Origin: Rachicladosporium sp. CCFEE 5018
Lineage: Eukaryota; Ascomycota; Dothideomycetes; Cladosporiales; Cladosporiaceae
Assembly: GCA_002077045.2 (NCBI GenBank)
Contig: KZ111146.1
Coordinates: 1,634,316 to 1,698,315, forward strand
Reading direction: 5' to 3'
Length of the DNA stretch: 64,000 nt
Every line of letters begins with the position of its first letter. Position 1 is the stretch's first letter. Below are positions 42,599 through 52,830 of the stretch, one piece after another. A model generated the notes under the pieces. The model worked only from the letters and a program-made list of their open reading frames with translations, was not told the origin of the DNA and did no database searches. The translations under genes were made by a program, and so were the position numbers.

Positions 42599-43373
42599 AC
42601 TTGATACTGAGGTTGGATATGCAAGGATAGAATTGAGTAACATAGGAACAACACAGAAGCAGAACAATCGAATGACCTGACCTACCTGCTGCAATCCTTA
42701 TGAGGATCACCTTCCTTGTCGCCGCACTATCATCCATCGCTATGATTGACGTCGACCAGCACACGGAGCGTCGTAACTGCGGCTGATCGGGATAATCAGG
42801 TCCTTCCCTAGCCCAGGACTAGCACGTAGGGGCTAAAGACTTGAGAGTGCACATATGGCTCCCTACATTGTGGCCGCTAATCCTGCTGCGTCCACATGGG
42901 ATGCGTCACTCGCATTCGTTCCGCTAATCGCGAGGGCCGACTTAGGCGAGCAGTCAATTTCTGGCGAGCAACAGCGAGTTCTTGATGGAAGCAGGGAGGA
43001 AGAACGTGGTCTGGGGCTGGGAAACTTGTAGTGCACGCTAGTGGTACTGTACTGGGGTGCGTGGGAAGATAAGCACTTGCTAGGAGGTAGCTTGAGCAGC
43101 TTCTACGGCAGCTTGATGCGGGTCGAGTCAGGATGGTCGTCTAGTTGCGTACACGGATACGCGGCGATCACCATGATGTCGCCCGCTAGCTTGAAGGCGC
43201 ACCTGGGATCAAGTGCGGTCTGACTTCGCACAAGATACCACTCATATCACTCTCTCCGTGGACCATACTGAGCATCCAAAACCTGCTTCCATACTGCCTC
43301 AGATCGCCTGCAATGCATCCCCGTAACGCCACTGCTGAAGTCCAACCCTCCCATCTACATGTACTCTCTGTCA
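42599..43373. other. Intergenic region methyltransferase / POM152
   Basis: 775 bp between two minus-strand genes: methyltransferase promoter and POM152 3' flank. No gene or repeat recognised. Confidence 0.45.
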
Positions 43374-46300
43374 TCAATATCCCAACATCTTCTGCCCGCC
43401 ACCCTTCCCACCAACCTTCACCCCCGGCCGTGCATAGCTACAATACCGGTCTTTGATAGCGACAACCTCATACGTCCCCTCTTCATGCGCAGCAATCCGC
43501 ATGCTATACTCCTCACTAACCTCACTCTTCATGTCCAACACCGTCCCACTCCCCTTCGCACCCTTGACGCTATTACTCGACCGCGTGTACGTGAACTCAA
43601 AAGGCGGTGTGCCTCCGAACTCGAACAAGATCTCCGCTTCGCTGCCTTCGTGAATGTCAATATAGGACTCCTTGCCGCGTGACACGCGGACGGAAGGCAG
43701 TGGGTGGATGAACTTGGTGATATTGATGTTGGTGTTGCACGATGAAGCAGCATCTGTGAGGGAGGTGATTGAGAAGGTCCCTGGTTTTTCTGCTAGGCGA
43801 CGGAAGGTAGCTGATGAGGCTGAGGCTTTCCGCGCGGCATTGTCGAAGGTGTAGAGAACGTTGAAAGGTGCTACGCCCGTGAGGGCAAAGTTCAGCCGGT
43901 CGCCGACGCAGTAGTCGGTTTGGGTTTCGAGGGACTTGATGGCTGGGGCATCGTGAACGGAGATCTGGACGCGGGGCGTGCTGCTATCCAGTGTGCGATG
44001 GCAGCTCAGAGAGTCTGACACGCGGCGGAGGGCGATGCTGCTTTTGCCGAGGTGGAGGTTGTTATGTGGTATTCGGAGTGAGGTGGTGGTGCCTTGGATG
44101 TCTGAAAGAACCACGGTCTCTGGCTTGATGCTACCGAGATGCTTGATCTCGACTTCGAGGGTGAAAGGCGGCGAGCCTGTAAGTGAGATTGGTATGACCT
44201 CCTCGCCAGCTGACTCGGTCGAGCAGAAGCTGTACGTTTTGCCAGGGTTCTTGAAAGAAGCAGTGGGCTTCGGATGTATCGTCTGGCGCAGCGTCAGTGG
44301 CGTGAAGTGACGGGCACTGTGGTCGTAGTTCGAGTCGCCCAGCTGCTCGAAGTCGTAGTTGTAGGTGCCAGCCTGCGCAGTATCGAGTCGTAGCGAGGCC
44401 ACATTCAGTGCAGCACGAAGATCTTTGTGCTTGGGTGCCACAGTGCCGCGGAGTGGCTTTCCCCGCTGCACATACTGGACCAGATAGGGTGGCGCACCCT
44501 TGAATAGCAGCTCTACAGCATCTTCCTCGCCCTCGCAGACTTCGTGCTTCTCGAACACGCCACCATGCTCTTGGACTGAGCTGCTGGCTGCAAGTCGCAT
44601 CTGTGGTCGCGATGTCGTGCTGATGTCGAACTTGCTTGTGGGGACGTCAATCTCGCCGGGACAGATAGCATCGCGAACACCGCGAAGCTCATATGAGCCT
44701 GGCTGCGAGACCGTGATTCTATCGTTCGGCCTCTGTGCCCGAAAGTGCTGTGTCCGTCCTTCTGGGTCGACATACTCGACGTCCCATGGCGCCTCGCCTG
44801 ACAAACGGATGGGCAAGTCTGTCTTCTTCCCTTCCAGTGTCTCGATGCTCCGTTGGCCTTCGATAGCTCCGAAGCCCGCTTTAGGCTTCTGGTGCCGCAC
44901 GCTGATGCGTGCCTCGTCTTTCAGAAACTCTTTACAACCCAGGCCATCGGTAATCGTCGCAAGTGCGACAATATACTCACCGCCATCTGAGAGCATTGGT
45001 GTTGACAGCCTCGCTGAGCCACCTTCGACATTGTCGATGCTGTACTTCTCACGCCTGCCGGCATGTTGAATCTCGTACTCTATTTTGAAGGGGCCTTCGC
45101 CTTGCAACGCGACATCGAAGCTGACGGCTTCATCGATGCAAGATATCTGCTTGTCCTGCACATTGACGAAGTTCGCCGAGGCTGATGGTTTGACGTCTTG
45201 CTCGATGCGCATGCCACTGCCACTGAGCGACTGCTGCTTGTACACAGCGTCGCTAATCTCAGAGAACTCGTAAGTGTAGTGTCCGGCATGTCTCGGCGTC
45301 AGTGTCATCTGCCCGCGATGCCCGTTCACGCGCTCTTTCAGTGTCATGTGGTGTCGTTCGCCACCCTTGAACATCTTGTACGTGACTTCGAAAGGTGGCG
45401 TACCGACGAGGTCCAAGTCAACGCGAAGGCCGATTGGACTGCCGGCGCACTTGTCAGCGATTGCTTCTGTGGCGATACTCAATCCTGGCTCCGGCGGATT
45501 CTGCAACAGACACGACGCTGGCTCCAGCACTTCACCCTGACAGAACTCAGTCGATACGCCTTGCAGAGTGTAGAGACCCGGCGACTTGATCTGTGGCTGA
45601 TCGCTGATGTTCTTGACGGGTATCGTCCTTCGTTGAGGTTCACCAGTGTGATCACCCGCAGGCGACAGGCTGGCATCGGGTGTGAAGATGTACTCGAGTA
45701 TATGAGCAACATCTTTGATCGGCCCACGCCCAGTAGACCCAAAGCGGATAGGCAGCTCAGCTGCCTTGCCCTTGGCGATCTTCAGGGGCTGTTGCGATGT
45801 GCAGCCCTCGAGCTGTACAGTAGGTCGCTCATGCACAGTGACAACCTGGTGCAGATGTGGTGACTTCGCAGGCTTTTTCTCCTGCTTCTCCTGGTCCCTT
45901 TCGCTATATGTGACTTTGTTCCCGAAGCCATCTTGCACCTCGTCTATTGACAAGACCCAATTGCCTGCCGTGCCCAGATGCTCGGTCAGGGGCACATGCA
46001 TCATACGTGCTCTAGCCCACTCCGTGTCCACGCGATTCGGAACGACCAGCGCGCTCTGATCCTGCTTTGCAAGTGGCGAGAAGAAGTCCGCTGGCTGTAT
46101 GCTTTCCGAGCTCGTCTCGGTAATCACCTGGTTCACCGTTCGACGATACTTCACGCGCAATGGAGGTGTCCCGATCACTTCAAACTCCGCATTGACTAGC
46201 TCACCTTTGCACTTGTTCGCGCTGATTTGTTTGATCGAGGCTTTTGGACATGGCACAACCACCGTGTGCGCAAGCCTCTTCCTCGACACCTCCAGATTCG

Positions 46301-47192
46301 ACTCATCGATGACCTTTTGTAACACATACAGCCCAGGCTTCCTGACTGTGTGGTACAGCGTCTTCGGTTCATTAGGCTTGTCGCTGTACGTCAGTAACCG
46401 GGCGGCATCCTTGTGCATCGTCTTGATCTGCGACTTCGAGATGTGGATAGTCTCGTTCGCTTGAGTATCCAGGTCTATTCGCAGTAGATCGATAGACGTC
46501 GGGTTCGTCGAGTTGATCGTGATCGGCAATCGCACTTCCGGTCTCGTAACATCGATGCAGAATGCCTCCCTGTCCGTGTTCAACACAGCAGACCCTTCGG
46601 GCAAGATGTGAATGATCTGCCTCCCCAGAATGAGCGAGTCGTTGAACAATACCGTCTGTGGGTTGACATTCCGCTCATTCACAGCCATCTCGTACGCTCC
46701 CCATGTCCCCCTTCCCACCATCGCAAACCCAGCTCCAATCGGTATGGGCAGCTGGAACATCATCACAGCGTCCAAGACCGAGTGTGCCAGGAATAGGAGC
46801 AGCATGACCACTGAGTCCCATTCCAGCCATGGTATTCGCATCGCCGGCAGCCCGAACAGAAACGTCCCATCAATGAACACCCATTTCATGAACAGCCACA
46901 AGCTCTGCTCCTCCGAGTCCTGGAGTGTGTTCCAATCCCATGCTCGCCATGAGAACAAGGCAAGGTAGACTGCGCATGCGTAGAAGCGCTGTGTGGGTGC
47001 ATCAATCCATTCTGTGGGTATGAGTGGTTCGTTGCTGGGTTGTTGGGTTGCCTGCTGGACGGTCGACTTGAGGGTGTCGAGGCTAGGTATGGCATTTCGT
47101 TGGAAGCTTGAGGCAGCGCTGTAGGGCGATCTCCGCTGTGGTGTCGCCGGGAATGCGCCTATGCCGCTGCGAGCTCGCGGTGTGCCGTCCAT
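43374..47192 (-). CDS. POM152: Pore-membrane nucleoporin Pom152
   Basis: Single exon, 1272 aa, ATG at 47192. Pom152 anchors the nuclear pore complex in the nuclear envelope and forms its lumenal ring. A short N-terminal pore-side region is followed by hydrophobic segments between about residues 65 and 160 (FYACAVYLALFSW, LWLFMKWVFIDGTFLFGLP, VVMLLLFLAHSVLDAVMMF). The remaining 1100 residues are lumenal, made of repeated immunoglobulin-like beta domains. Each has a Pro-rich GxPPFxVxY-like strand (GTPPFEVTY, GAPPYLVQY, GSPPFTLEV, GTPPFEFTY). Length is close to yeast Pom152 (1337 aa). Divergent from the UCH gene. Confidence 0.95.
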   Translation of the reverse strand: MDGTPRARSGIGAFPATPQRRSPYSAASSFQRNAIPSLDTLKSTVQQATQQPSNEPLIPTEWIDAPTQRFYACAVYLALFSWRAWDWNTLQDSEEQSLWLFMKWVFIDGTFLFGLPAMRIPWLEWDSVVMLLLFLAHSVLDAVMMFQLPIPIGAGFAMVGRGTWGAYEMAVNERNVNPQTVLFNDSLILGRQIIHILPEGSAVLNTDREAFCIDVTRPEVRLPITINSTNPTSIDLLRIDLDTQANETIHISKSQIKTMHKDAARLLTYSDKPNEPKTLYHTVRKPGLYVLQKVIDESNLEVSRKRLAHTVVVPCPKASIKQISANKCKGELVNAEFEVIGTPPLRVKYRRTVNQVITETSSESIQPADFFSPLAKQDQSALVVPNRVDTEWARARMMHVPLTEHLGTAGNWVLSIDEVQDGFGNKVTYSERDQEKQEKKPAKSPHLHQVVTVHERPTVQLEGCTSQQPLKIAKGKAAELPIRFGSTGRGPIKDVAHILEYIFTPDASLSPAGDHTGEPQRRTIPVKNISDQPQIKSPGLYTLQGVSTEFCQGEVLEPASCLLQNPPEPGLSIATEAIADKCAGSPIGLRVDLDLVGTPPFEVTYKMFKGGERHHMTLKERVNGHRGQMTLTPRHAGHYTYEFSEISDAVYKQQSLSGSGMRIEQDVKPSASANFVNVQDKQISCIDEAVSFDVALQGEGPFKIEYEIQHAGRREKYSIDNVEGGSARLSTPMLSDGGEYIVALATITDGLGCKEFLKDEARISVRHQKPKAGFGAIEGQRSIETLEGKKTDLPIRLSGEAPWDVEYVDPEGRTQHFRAQRPNDRITVSQPGSYELRGVRDAICPGEIDVPTSKFDISTTSRPQMRLAASSSVQEHGGVFEKHEVCEGEEDAVELLFKGAPPYLVQYVQRGKPLRGTVAPKHKDLRAALNVASLRLDTAQAGTYNYDFEQLGDSNYDHSARHFTPLTLRQTIHPKPTASFKNPGKTYSFCSTESAGEEVIPISLTGSPPFTLEVEIKHLGSIKPETVVLSDIQGTTTSLRIPHNNLHLGKSSIALRRVSDSLSCHRTLDSSTPRVQISVHDAPAIKSLETQTDYCVGDRLNFALTGVAPFNVLYTFDNAARKASASSATFRRLAEKPGTFSITSLTDAASSCNTNINITKFIHPLPSVRVSRGKESYIDIHEGSEAEILFEFGGTPPFEFTYTRSSNSVKGAKGSGTVLDMKSEVSEEYSMRIAAHEEGTYEVVAIKDRYCSYARPGVKVGGKGGGQKMLGY

Positions 47193-47736
47193 CAGGCTCA
47201 AAGTGCTGGAAGTTGTGTTGCGTTCATCGCTTTGATCGTAGTCTAAGGTTGACCAGTATCCCGGAGTGAAGAGAGGCGAGGGTTGCCGTTTGGTTTCAAG
47301 GAGTGCGCCGACCTGTACAATGATTATGCTGCAGTCTGCGTGGGAGAGTTGCGATTGTTGACTTCACTTGTGCTTCAGCGCGTCCAGTCGCGACTTTTGC
47401 TTGTCAAGGACATCACCAAGAAGTTTGTCCGCTACCGGTCAGATATAATCCCGACTCCACTGCAGCCTGCCAACAATAACTTCAATGCCCCGACAATAGG
47501 AAGCCCTAAGGAGACTCGATACTGCTAGACGAGAAAGCGGAATCCCCGCAGAACAAGATGATCTCTCCGACAGCAAACGCAGCGCGAGGTCGATCGACTT
47601 CTTTGACCTTCACATCCAGTTTGCTGGCGTCCTAATGCACATAATCCCACTCAAAGACCCTTCGGAGCTTCATCTGGAACACCAACTTGACTACGGTAGA
47701 TTCTACGTCCGAAACTTCCCAGTAGTTTCGGTCAGA
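47193..47736. other. Divergent promoter region POM152 / UCH gene
   Basis: 544 bp between divergent genes. A frame at 47283-47528 has no supporting similarity and is not called. An in-frame extension of the UCH gene to 47635 is possible but unlike the family. Confidence 0.45.
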
Positions 47737-49683
47737 ATGCCTCCAAAGTCTAAGAAGCGCAAGGATCCTCCCACATCATCTGCTATCGCCAATGGGACCG
47801 CCTCAACACCATCACCGCCTGACCGCGCCACATGGCCAGGCTGGGTCGAGCTGGAGTCCGAACCTGCGTTCTTCAATGTCATGCTACGCGACATGGGCGT
47901 CACCGGAGTCAAGATTCACGAAGTCATGAGCCTCGACGACGAAATGCTGGCCACTTTACCTCAGCCGGTCCATGCTCTCATATTCTTGTTCCGCTACGCT
48001 GAAACTGATGCTGAGGTACTCGAGACCGAATGCCCGGAGGATGTCTGGTACGCTGAGCAAGTGCCAGACTTTGCCTGCGCTACCGTAGCAATGTTGAACA
48101 TCGTGATGAACGTTGCCGGACTGGCGCTCGGAAGTGAGCTACGGGACTTCAAATCACTTACGCAGCCTCTGGACCCGCACAGCCGAGGAGAAGCAATCGA
48201 CGACTTCGACTTTGTCAAACGCATTCATAACTCTTTCGCACGGGAGACCGATCTTCTGATAGCCGATATGCACTACAAGGAGAAAGCTGCAAAGGCGAAG
48301 AAGAAGCTTGCCACTGCAAAGGCGATCGCTACCAAGGCTGCGAAAGCCAATGAACACAAGCGATGGTACTACGCTGAAGAGACGCCAGGCGATGCTGCAG
48401 AGACGCCGGACATCCAAGTCCCAAGTCTTGACTCCAAGCCTGGCCGCAACAGACGGACCCCTGCGAAGCTCGCAGCGAATGGCATCTCGCCATCAAAGAG
48501 AGCTATGACTACTAGCAAGTCTCATGTAGAGCCCACAGCGTCGTCGCCAATAGAGCCGGCAAAGGCCGAGCCACCGGATGTTGCCAATCCACCTTTACCG
48601 GCAACGAACAGCATTACTGAAGAACAAAGCCCACCAAAACTTGCTGGCAACGGCATCAAAATGACTGCAAAGAAGGTTAATGGCCTTGACACTGACGACG
48701 ATCACCTTACCGAGTATAGCAACATCAGCACGCCACCACACATGCGCCTTCTCGATGTCTCGAAGGGCGTTCTTCCGACCTCGCCACTCACTGAGTTCAC
48801 CACTTCCGGCTCTCCTGAAACCGCAGATAAGTATGAGGAAGAAATGCCTCCCACTTCGCCACTCACGGACTTCGTCTCCAGCCCTGTCAAGCTTAGTCCG
48901 GCGAAGCTTCCTGTGCCAACATCCGCCACCGAGACATTCCCACCCGCTGATCCTGCTTCGCCTACGCCCAAGGCTACTGCGCCCAACGGTGTCCGCCACT
49001 CCGGTCGCGCACCCAAGCCTCGTCGCAAGACCCTCGCCGAGCCTGACGAAGAAGAGCCAGAAGAGGAAGGTTTCCACTTCTGCGCGTACCTACCGATCGG
49101 CGACAACATCTGGAAGCTCGATGGTATGGACAAGTTTCCCCAGAATATGGGACCTCTTCCCCCACTAGCCAGTGGCCAGGACTGGCTCAGTGTAATGCAG
49201 CCTATGCTGCAAGCGCGATTCGGTGGAGATGTACATGTGAATCTCATGGCTGTAGTGGCAGATCCGATGGTGAGGGCGAAGCAGGAGATTGTGACTAATG
49301 TTAGGACGTTAAAGGAAGTAGAGACGGCGCTGGCGAGTGTTGTGGAAGAATGGAAGGAGATGGTTGAGGGTGGAAGAAGTGAGGGGCTGACGGAGATGAG
49401 TGAGGAGTATGAAGTGAGCGCTGCTGCCGTTGAGAACGCCACCTTTGATCCGTCGGAGCTTGATGGCTGCGATGGCGATCTGGCGAAGCTGCTGGAGCTG
49501 AGGAAGCGGACACTCACCGAACAGCGCCGCATCAAAGCTGTCTGGCGCGACGAACGAGAGGGCTGGCTCCGAGACGAGGCAGCTGCCAAGCATCGTCGAC
49601 ATGACTATGGGAAGTTCGTGAAGGAGTGGATGGGCGCACTGGCGCAGCAGGAGATGCTGACACCGCTGATGAGTAATATATGA
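47737..49683 (+). CDS. Ubiquitin C-terminal hydrolase (peptidase C12, UCH37-like) with large insertion
   Basis: Single exon, 648 aa from the ATG at 47737 (MPPKSKKRK). The enzyme removes ubiquitin from C-terminal adducts; UCH37-type members associate with the proteasome or chromatin complexes. The catalytic set is visible: Cys114 in FACAT, His447 in GFHFCAYLP and Asp462 in WKLDG. The His-to-Asp spacing of 15 matches the family. The Cys-to-His distance is 333 residues, against about 76 in human UCHL5. The extra segment is charged, coiled near KEKAAKAKKK, then disordered. It includes two similar Pro-Thr-Ser-Pro-Leu-Thr blocks and two NGI/TPAKLAANG-like segments. After the catalytic domain, helical C-terminal sequence resembles the UCH37 tail. 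Confidence 0.9.
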   Translation: MPPKSKKRKDPPTSSAIANGTASTPSPPDRATWPGWVELESEPAFFNVMLRDMGVTGVKIHEVMSLDDEMLATLPQPVHALIFLFRYAETDAEVLETECPEDVWYAEQVPDFACATVAMLNIVMNVAGLALGSELRDFKSLTQPLDPHSRGEAIDDFDFVKRIHNSFARETDLLIADMHYKEKAAKAKKKLATAKAIATKAAKANEHKRWYYAEETPGDAAETPDIQVPSLDSKPGRNRRTPAKLAANGISPSKRAMTTSKSHVEPTASSPIEPAKAEPPDVANPPLPATNSITEEQSPPKLAGNGIKMTAKKVNGLDTDDDHLTEYSNISTPPHMRLLDVSKGVLPTSPLTEFTTSGSPETADKYEEEMPPTSPLTDFVSSPVKLSPAKLPVPTSATETFPPADPASPTPKATAPNGVRHSGRAPKPRRKTLAEPDEEEPEEEGFHFCAYLPIGDNIWKLDGMDKFPQNMGPLPPLASGQDWLSVMQPMLQARFGGDVHVNLMAVVADPMVRAKQEIVTNVRTLKEVETALASVVEEWKEMVEGGRSEGLTEMSEEYEVSAAAVENATFDPSELDGCDGDLAKLLELRKRTLTEQRRIKAVWRDEREGWLRDEAAAKHRRHDYGKFVKEWMGALAQQEMLTPLMSNI

Positions 49684-49806
49684 GCATCCTTCCTCGCAGG
49701 TGTGGCGCAACGGTGCAGCAGGGTGCGGAGATAGCATATGATACCCCAGCTCTGCGGAGCAATGTATAAGAACCCATGATCAGCAGACCAGTCTGCTTGC
49801 CCAGAC

Positions 49807-50340
49807 TCATCGCTCCCCATCCACCTTCTCCCACTCACTATCCGTACTAATCTCACTCCTCGCTCCATCCCCGTTCCCGCTCCCGCTCCTCATCGGCATA
49901 CGCTGCCTCGCCTCCAGACCCTCTGGTACCTCCAGCCCACTTCTCCACACCTCCTTCACCCCACTGACAGCGTCCTCTCCATGCCTCAAATCCCCAACAC
50001 TCTTCGCCGCCTCGTCCTCAACCTCCGTACTCTCCCCCTCATCGTCGCCCTCACTGCCCTCCCCTCCCACTCCCCTCTTCCCATCCACTTTCGCCAAACG
50101 TTCCTTCTCCTCTTCCTCCCGTCTCACAGCGCTCACTTCACTAGCGAACCAGTTGATACTCCACCAAAGCCCTCCACATAGTACTGACAAGATAATGAAG
50201 TGTATGCTGTAAGTCGCGAGCAAGAGGCCGAGGAGTAGCAGTTGCAGCGAGCCGAAGGAGACGTTTGTAGCTACTAGGAGGGTGGAAGTCGGGCCGGGCG
50301 TGAATACGGATTCCCAGAGGTCGGTGAGGAAGGTGGCCAT
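49807..50340 (-). CDS. PKR1: V-ATPase assembly factor Pkr1
   Basis: Single exon, 177 aa. Pkr1 is a small ER membrane protein that helps assemble the membrane sector of the vacuolar ATPase. The N-terminal 75 residues carry the family signature: FLTDLWESVFTPGPTSTLL, then two membrane helices (FGSLQLLLLGLLLATYSIHF and IILSVLCGGLWWSINWF). The remainder is charged, acidic and probably disordered, longer than in yeast. It is convergent with the UCH gene, 123 bp apart. Confidence 0.92.
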   Translation of the reverse strand: MATFLTDLWESVFTPGPTSTLLVATNVSFGSLQLLLLGLLLATYSIHFIILSVLCGGLWWSINWFASEVSAVRREEEEKERLAKVDGKRGVGGEGSEGDDEGESTEVEDEAAKSVGDLRHGEDAVSGVKEVWRSGLEVPEGLEARQRMPMRSGSGNGDGARSEISTDSEWEKVDGER

Positions 50341-50736
50341 GCGTGGGGAGTTGTGAGGTAAAGGGGGAGACGGGGGTGGAGTGTAGCGTTTTTTGGTAGG
50401 ACTTGGGATGTGGCAGTGGATTAGAGTTGTTGCGAGTCTGGAGGATCCGAGCTGAGGCGATCTGGCTGTGTCCGTAGAGGACTGCCTAGTCGAACAGGCA
50501 AGAGACAGGTGACCTTGGGCTCGTGACGTTGGTTGTCAGACTGATACGCTGTTATCTCCGATAAGGACCGAGGCGCCAAGACATATGCTGTCGTCGGCGT
50601 AATGGCGATCGGTACAATGCGATGCAGCTATGGTACACAGAAGCTCTCGAGCAGAATATACAGATCCACGGCACGCGCTCTGCCATCGCGTTGTTCCACC
50701 GGACTCCTGCGATCCATGCCGGTGCAACACTCAAGC
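50341..50736. other. Intergenic region PKR1 / GUP1
   Basis: 396 bp between two minus-strand genes, PKR1 promoter and GUP1 3' flank. Nothing else recognised. Confidence 0.45.
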
Positions 50737-52631
50737 TCAGCACTTCAAATCAATCCCCCTCCTCTTCTCCCCTTCCCTCCACTCAAACATGACCTGCACC
50801 CCCACAAATAGCGTGGCCATAGCCCCGAGCAGAAATATTCTCCCGTCCCAGCTCCCCACAATCCCCTCAATCAAACCCTTCAGCCCATCGAGCCCGACGG
50901 CAAACCCGACGAGATTCGCCGCCATCATCATGAGCACATTACCTACAGCTCCAATTCCACACAGCACGCGGTACGTATTCGGTCGGTCGGTGTACTTCTT
51001 CGCTGGGAATGCGAGCGTGGCGAGAACTTCCGGGATCACGAAGAGGGATATCAGCCAGCCCCAGGCCAACAGGCGGAGATTGATATCGTGCCATAGCGCG
51101 ACGAATGTGAAGACTGCCAGGAAATTCACCACAGCCCTCGGCTTTGAACCACGAGAGCCACCAAGGGGAATGTAGATATATCGTGTGATCCAGCGGTTGA
51201 AGCTCCTGTGCCAATTGCGCCAGAATGCCAACGTGGAGTAATTATCGCTTACGCACCTGACCATATTTTCAGGTGGATCAATGCCGTCGAGCAGTGCCCA
51301 TAGCCTGAAGAAACGCCATGGAAGCAGCAACTTGAGCCAGATGACGTGCAGGTTGAAGTAAGCCAGCATGGACAACTGGAAGGGCGTGTATATATTCCAG
51401 TCTGGATCCGATTTCGATATCGCAACGGCATAGAGATAGTGTAGCACCAGCTCCATGCACAGGAGGGAAAGCAGAAAGCGAACAGCGTAGAGGGTCGTGC
51501 GTTTTGTCTGGATTGAGGGGAGCTGGTGTCGGCATTGGTAGATGTAGTCGTTGAAGGTTATGATTGGACCTGTGAGGTACAAGGGGGCGTAAAGGACGTA
51601 AGCGAGGTAGTTGCCGAAGGTGAAGTCTGTTTGGGATGGAGGAATAGAGATGCGGTCGCGTTCTGAGAGGTTGGAGGGATCGAGGTTCTTCTTCTGGGGC
51701 GTATCAGTCTTGTGGCAACGTTTGGTGGAGGACTCAAGTAGGAGAGATACCTCGACGGGACTTGCTGCGCGGTGATCAGAGCTCCACTTGTAGTCCATGT
51801 TGAAGCTGATCATGCGTAGCACGCAGATGTTGAACAACACTTCCCACCTTGATAGCAGACCGCCGTAGCTGTCGAGCTGCGCAGCCCATAGAACGAGAGA
51901 AGACCCAGCACCATCGGTCTGTGGCGAGATGAAGGCAGCGAGCTTCGCGAGCGGGTATCCTCGCCCTAGCTCATTCGAAAAGAGAGTGCCAATGTTGAAG
52001 ACCCATGTGGCAATTGGAACGTGCTGCCGTGGCAAAGTAGTAGCAATTTGGTAATTGAGATAGAGGATCAACAAGATCTTGAAAGCCGAGATTCCATGTA
52101 GAGCCAAGATGAAGACCATAGCGAAGACTAGATCGAAGCGTATGCGTGTGTGCTTGCGAGTCTCGACAGTGGTGATGCCAGACTTCGGGCCACCCTCTTT
52201 GCCACTGGACGAAGAACCCTGGAGAGTAATGAGACGACTGGAAAGTGAGGTAAAGGACCTATTGCACCTACGCTGAATCTCTCATACAACCTCCTAGCCA
52301 AGGGATGCAGCACGACCAGCAATCCCATGTACGGGATGTTCTCCCTGAACCCTCGATACTGAGCATCAGAGTTGTCGACTTTGCGTCCAGGGATCCAACC
52401 CGGCTCCAGTAGAGACTCATAGTTCTTGTAGCTCGGATGCCATGGTCCAGAGACGTCATACACTGCCTTGACCATCAAGGGAGGGATTGTGAGGAAGATG
52501 AAGTAGTAGAAGAAGTACTCCGGCGTTCGCCATTTCGATGGCTGAGCGTATGGCAAGGGCTTGCCATCTGACTTGGAGCCGAGCCGAGTATCGAGAGTCT
52601 CTACGGCGTAGAGCCGCCCGAGTCCATACAT
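50737..52631 (-). CDS. GUP1: MBOAT O-acyltransferase Gup1
   Basis: Exons are 52631-52272 and 52218-50737 (intron 52219-52271, 53 nt), giving 613 aa. Gup1 is an ER multi-pass acyltransferase that remodels the lipid of GPI anchors. The start ATG at 52631 (MYGLGRLYAVETLDTRL) matches the usual beginning of the family; the frame upstream of it has no ATG before a stop. The family traits PSKWRTPEYFFYYFIFL, FNMDYKWS, the FWRNWHRSFNRW segment and the active-site region with His in LWHDINLRLLAWGWL are all present. About ten hydrophobic helices are visible. Only 199 bp separates its start from ARP4, transcribed the other way. Confidence 0.94.
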
Positions 52632-52830
52632 TGTTAGAGGATTGAGAGCACCTTGGGGAGCATATGAGTAGTTGTAGTGAGGGTCTTGGCGTGGAAGTCG
52701 CGTCTGAGACCTCACTTCACGCGTTGGCGATGAGAGAAGTAGCTGTCTCGCAATCAAATTGCTGAGCGCTACACAGTATCGGAGCTCCTATAGAGTCCTC
52801 AATTCAATCACACTGTCCTTACGGCTCATC

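Noticed and set aside
47283..47528. Small plus-strand frame between POM152 and the UCH gene
   Set aside because: 81 codons with no recognisable feature inside a divergent promoter.
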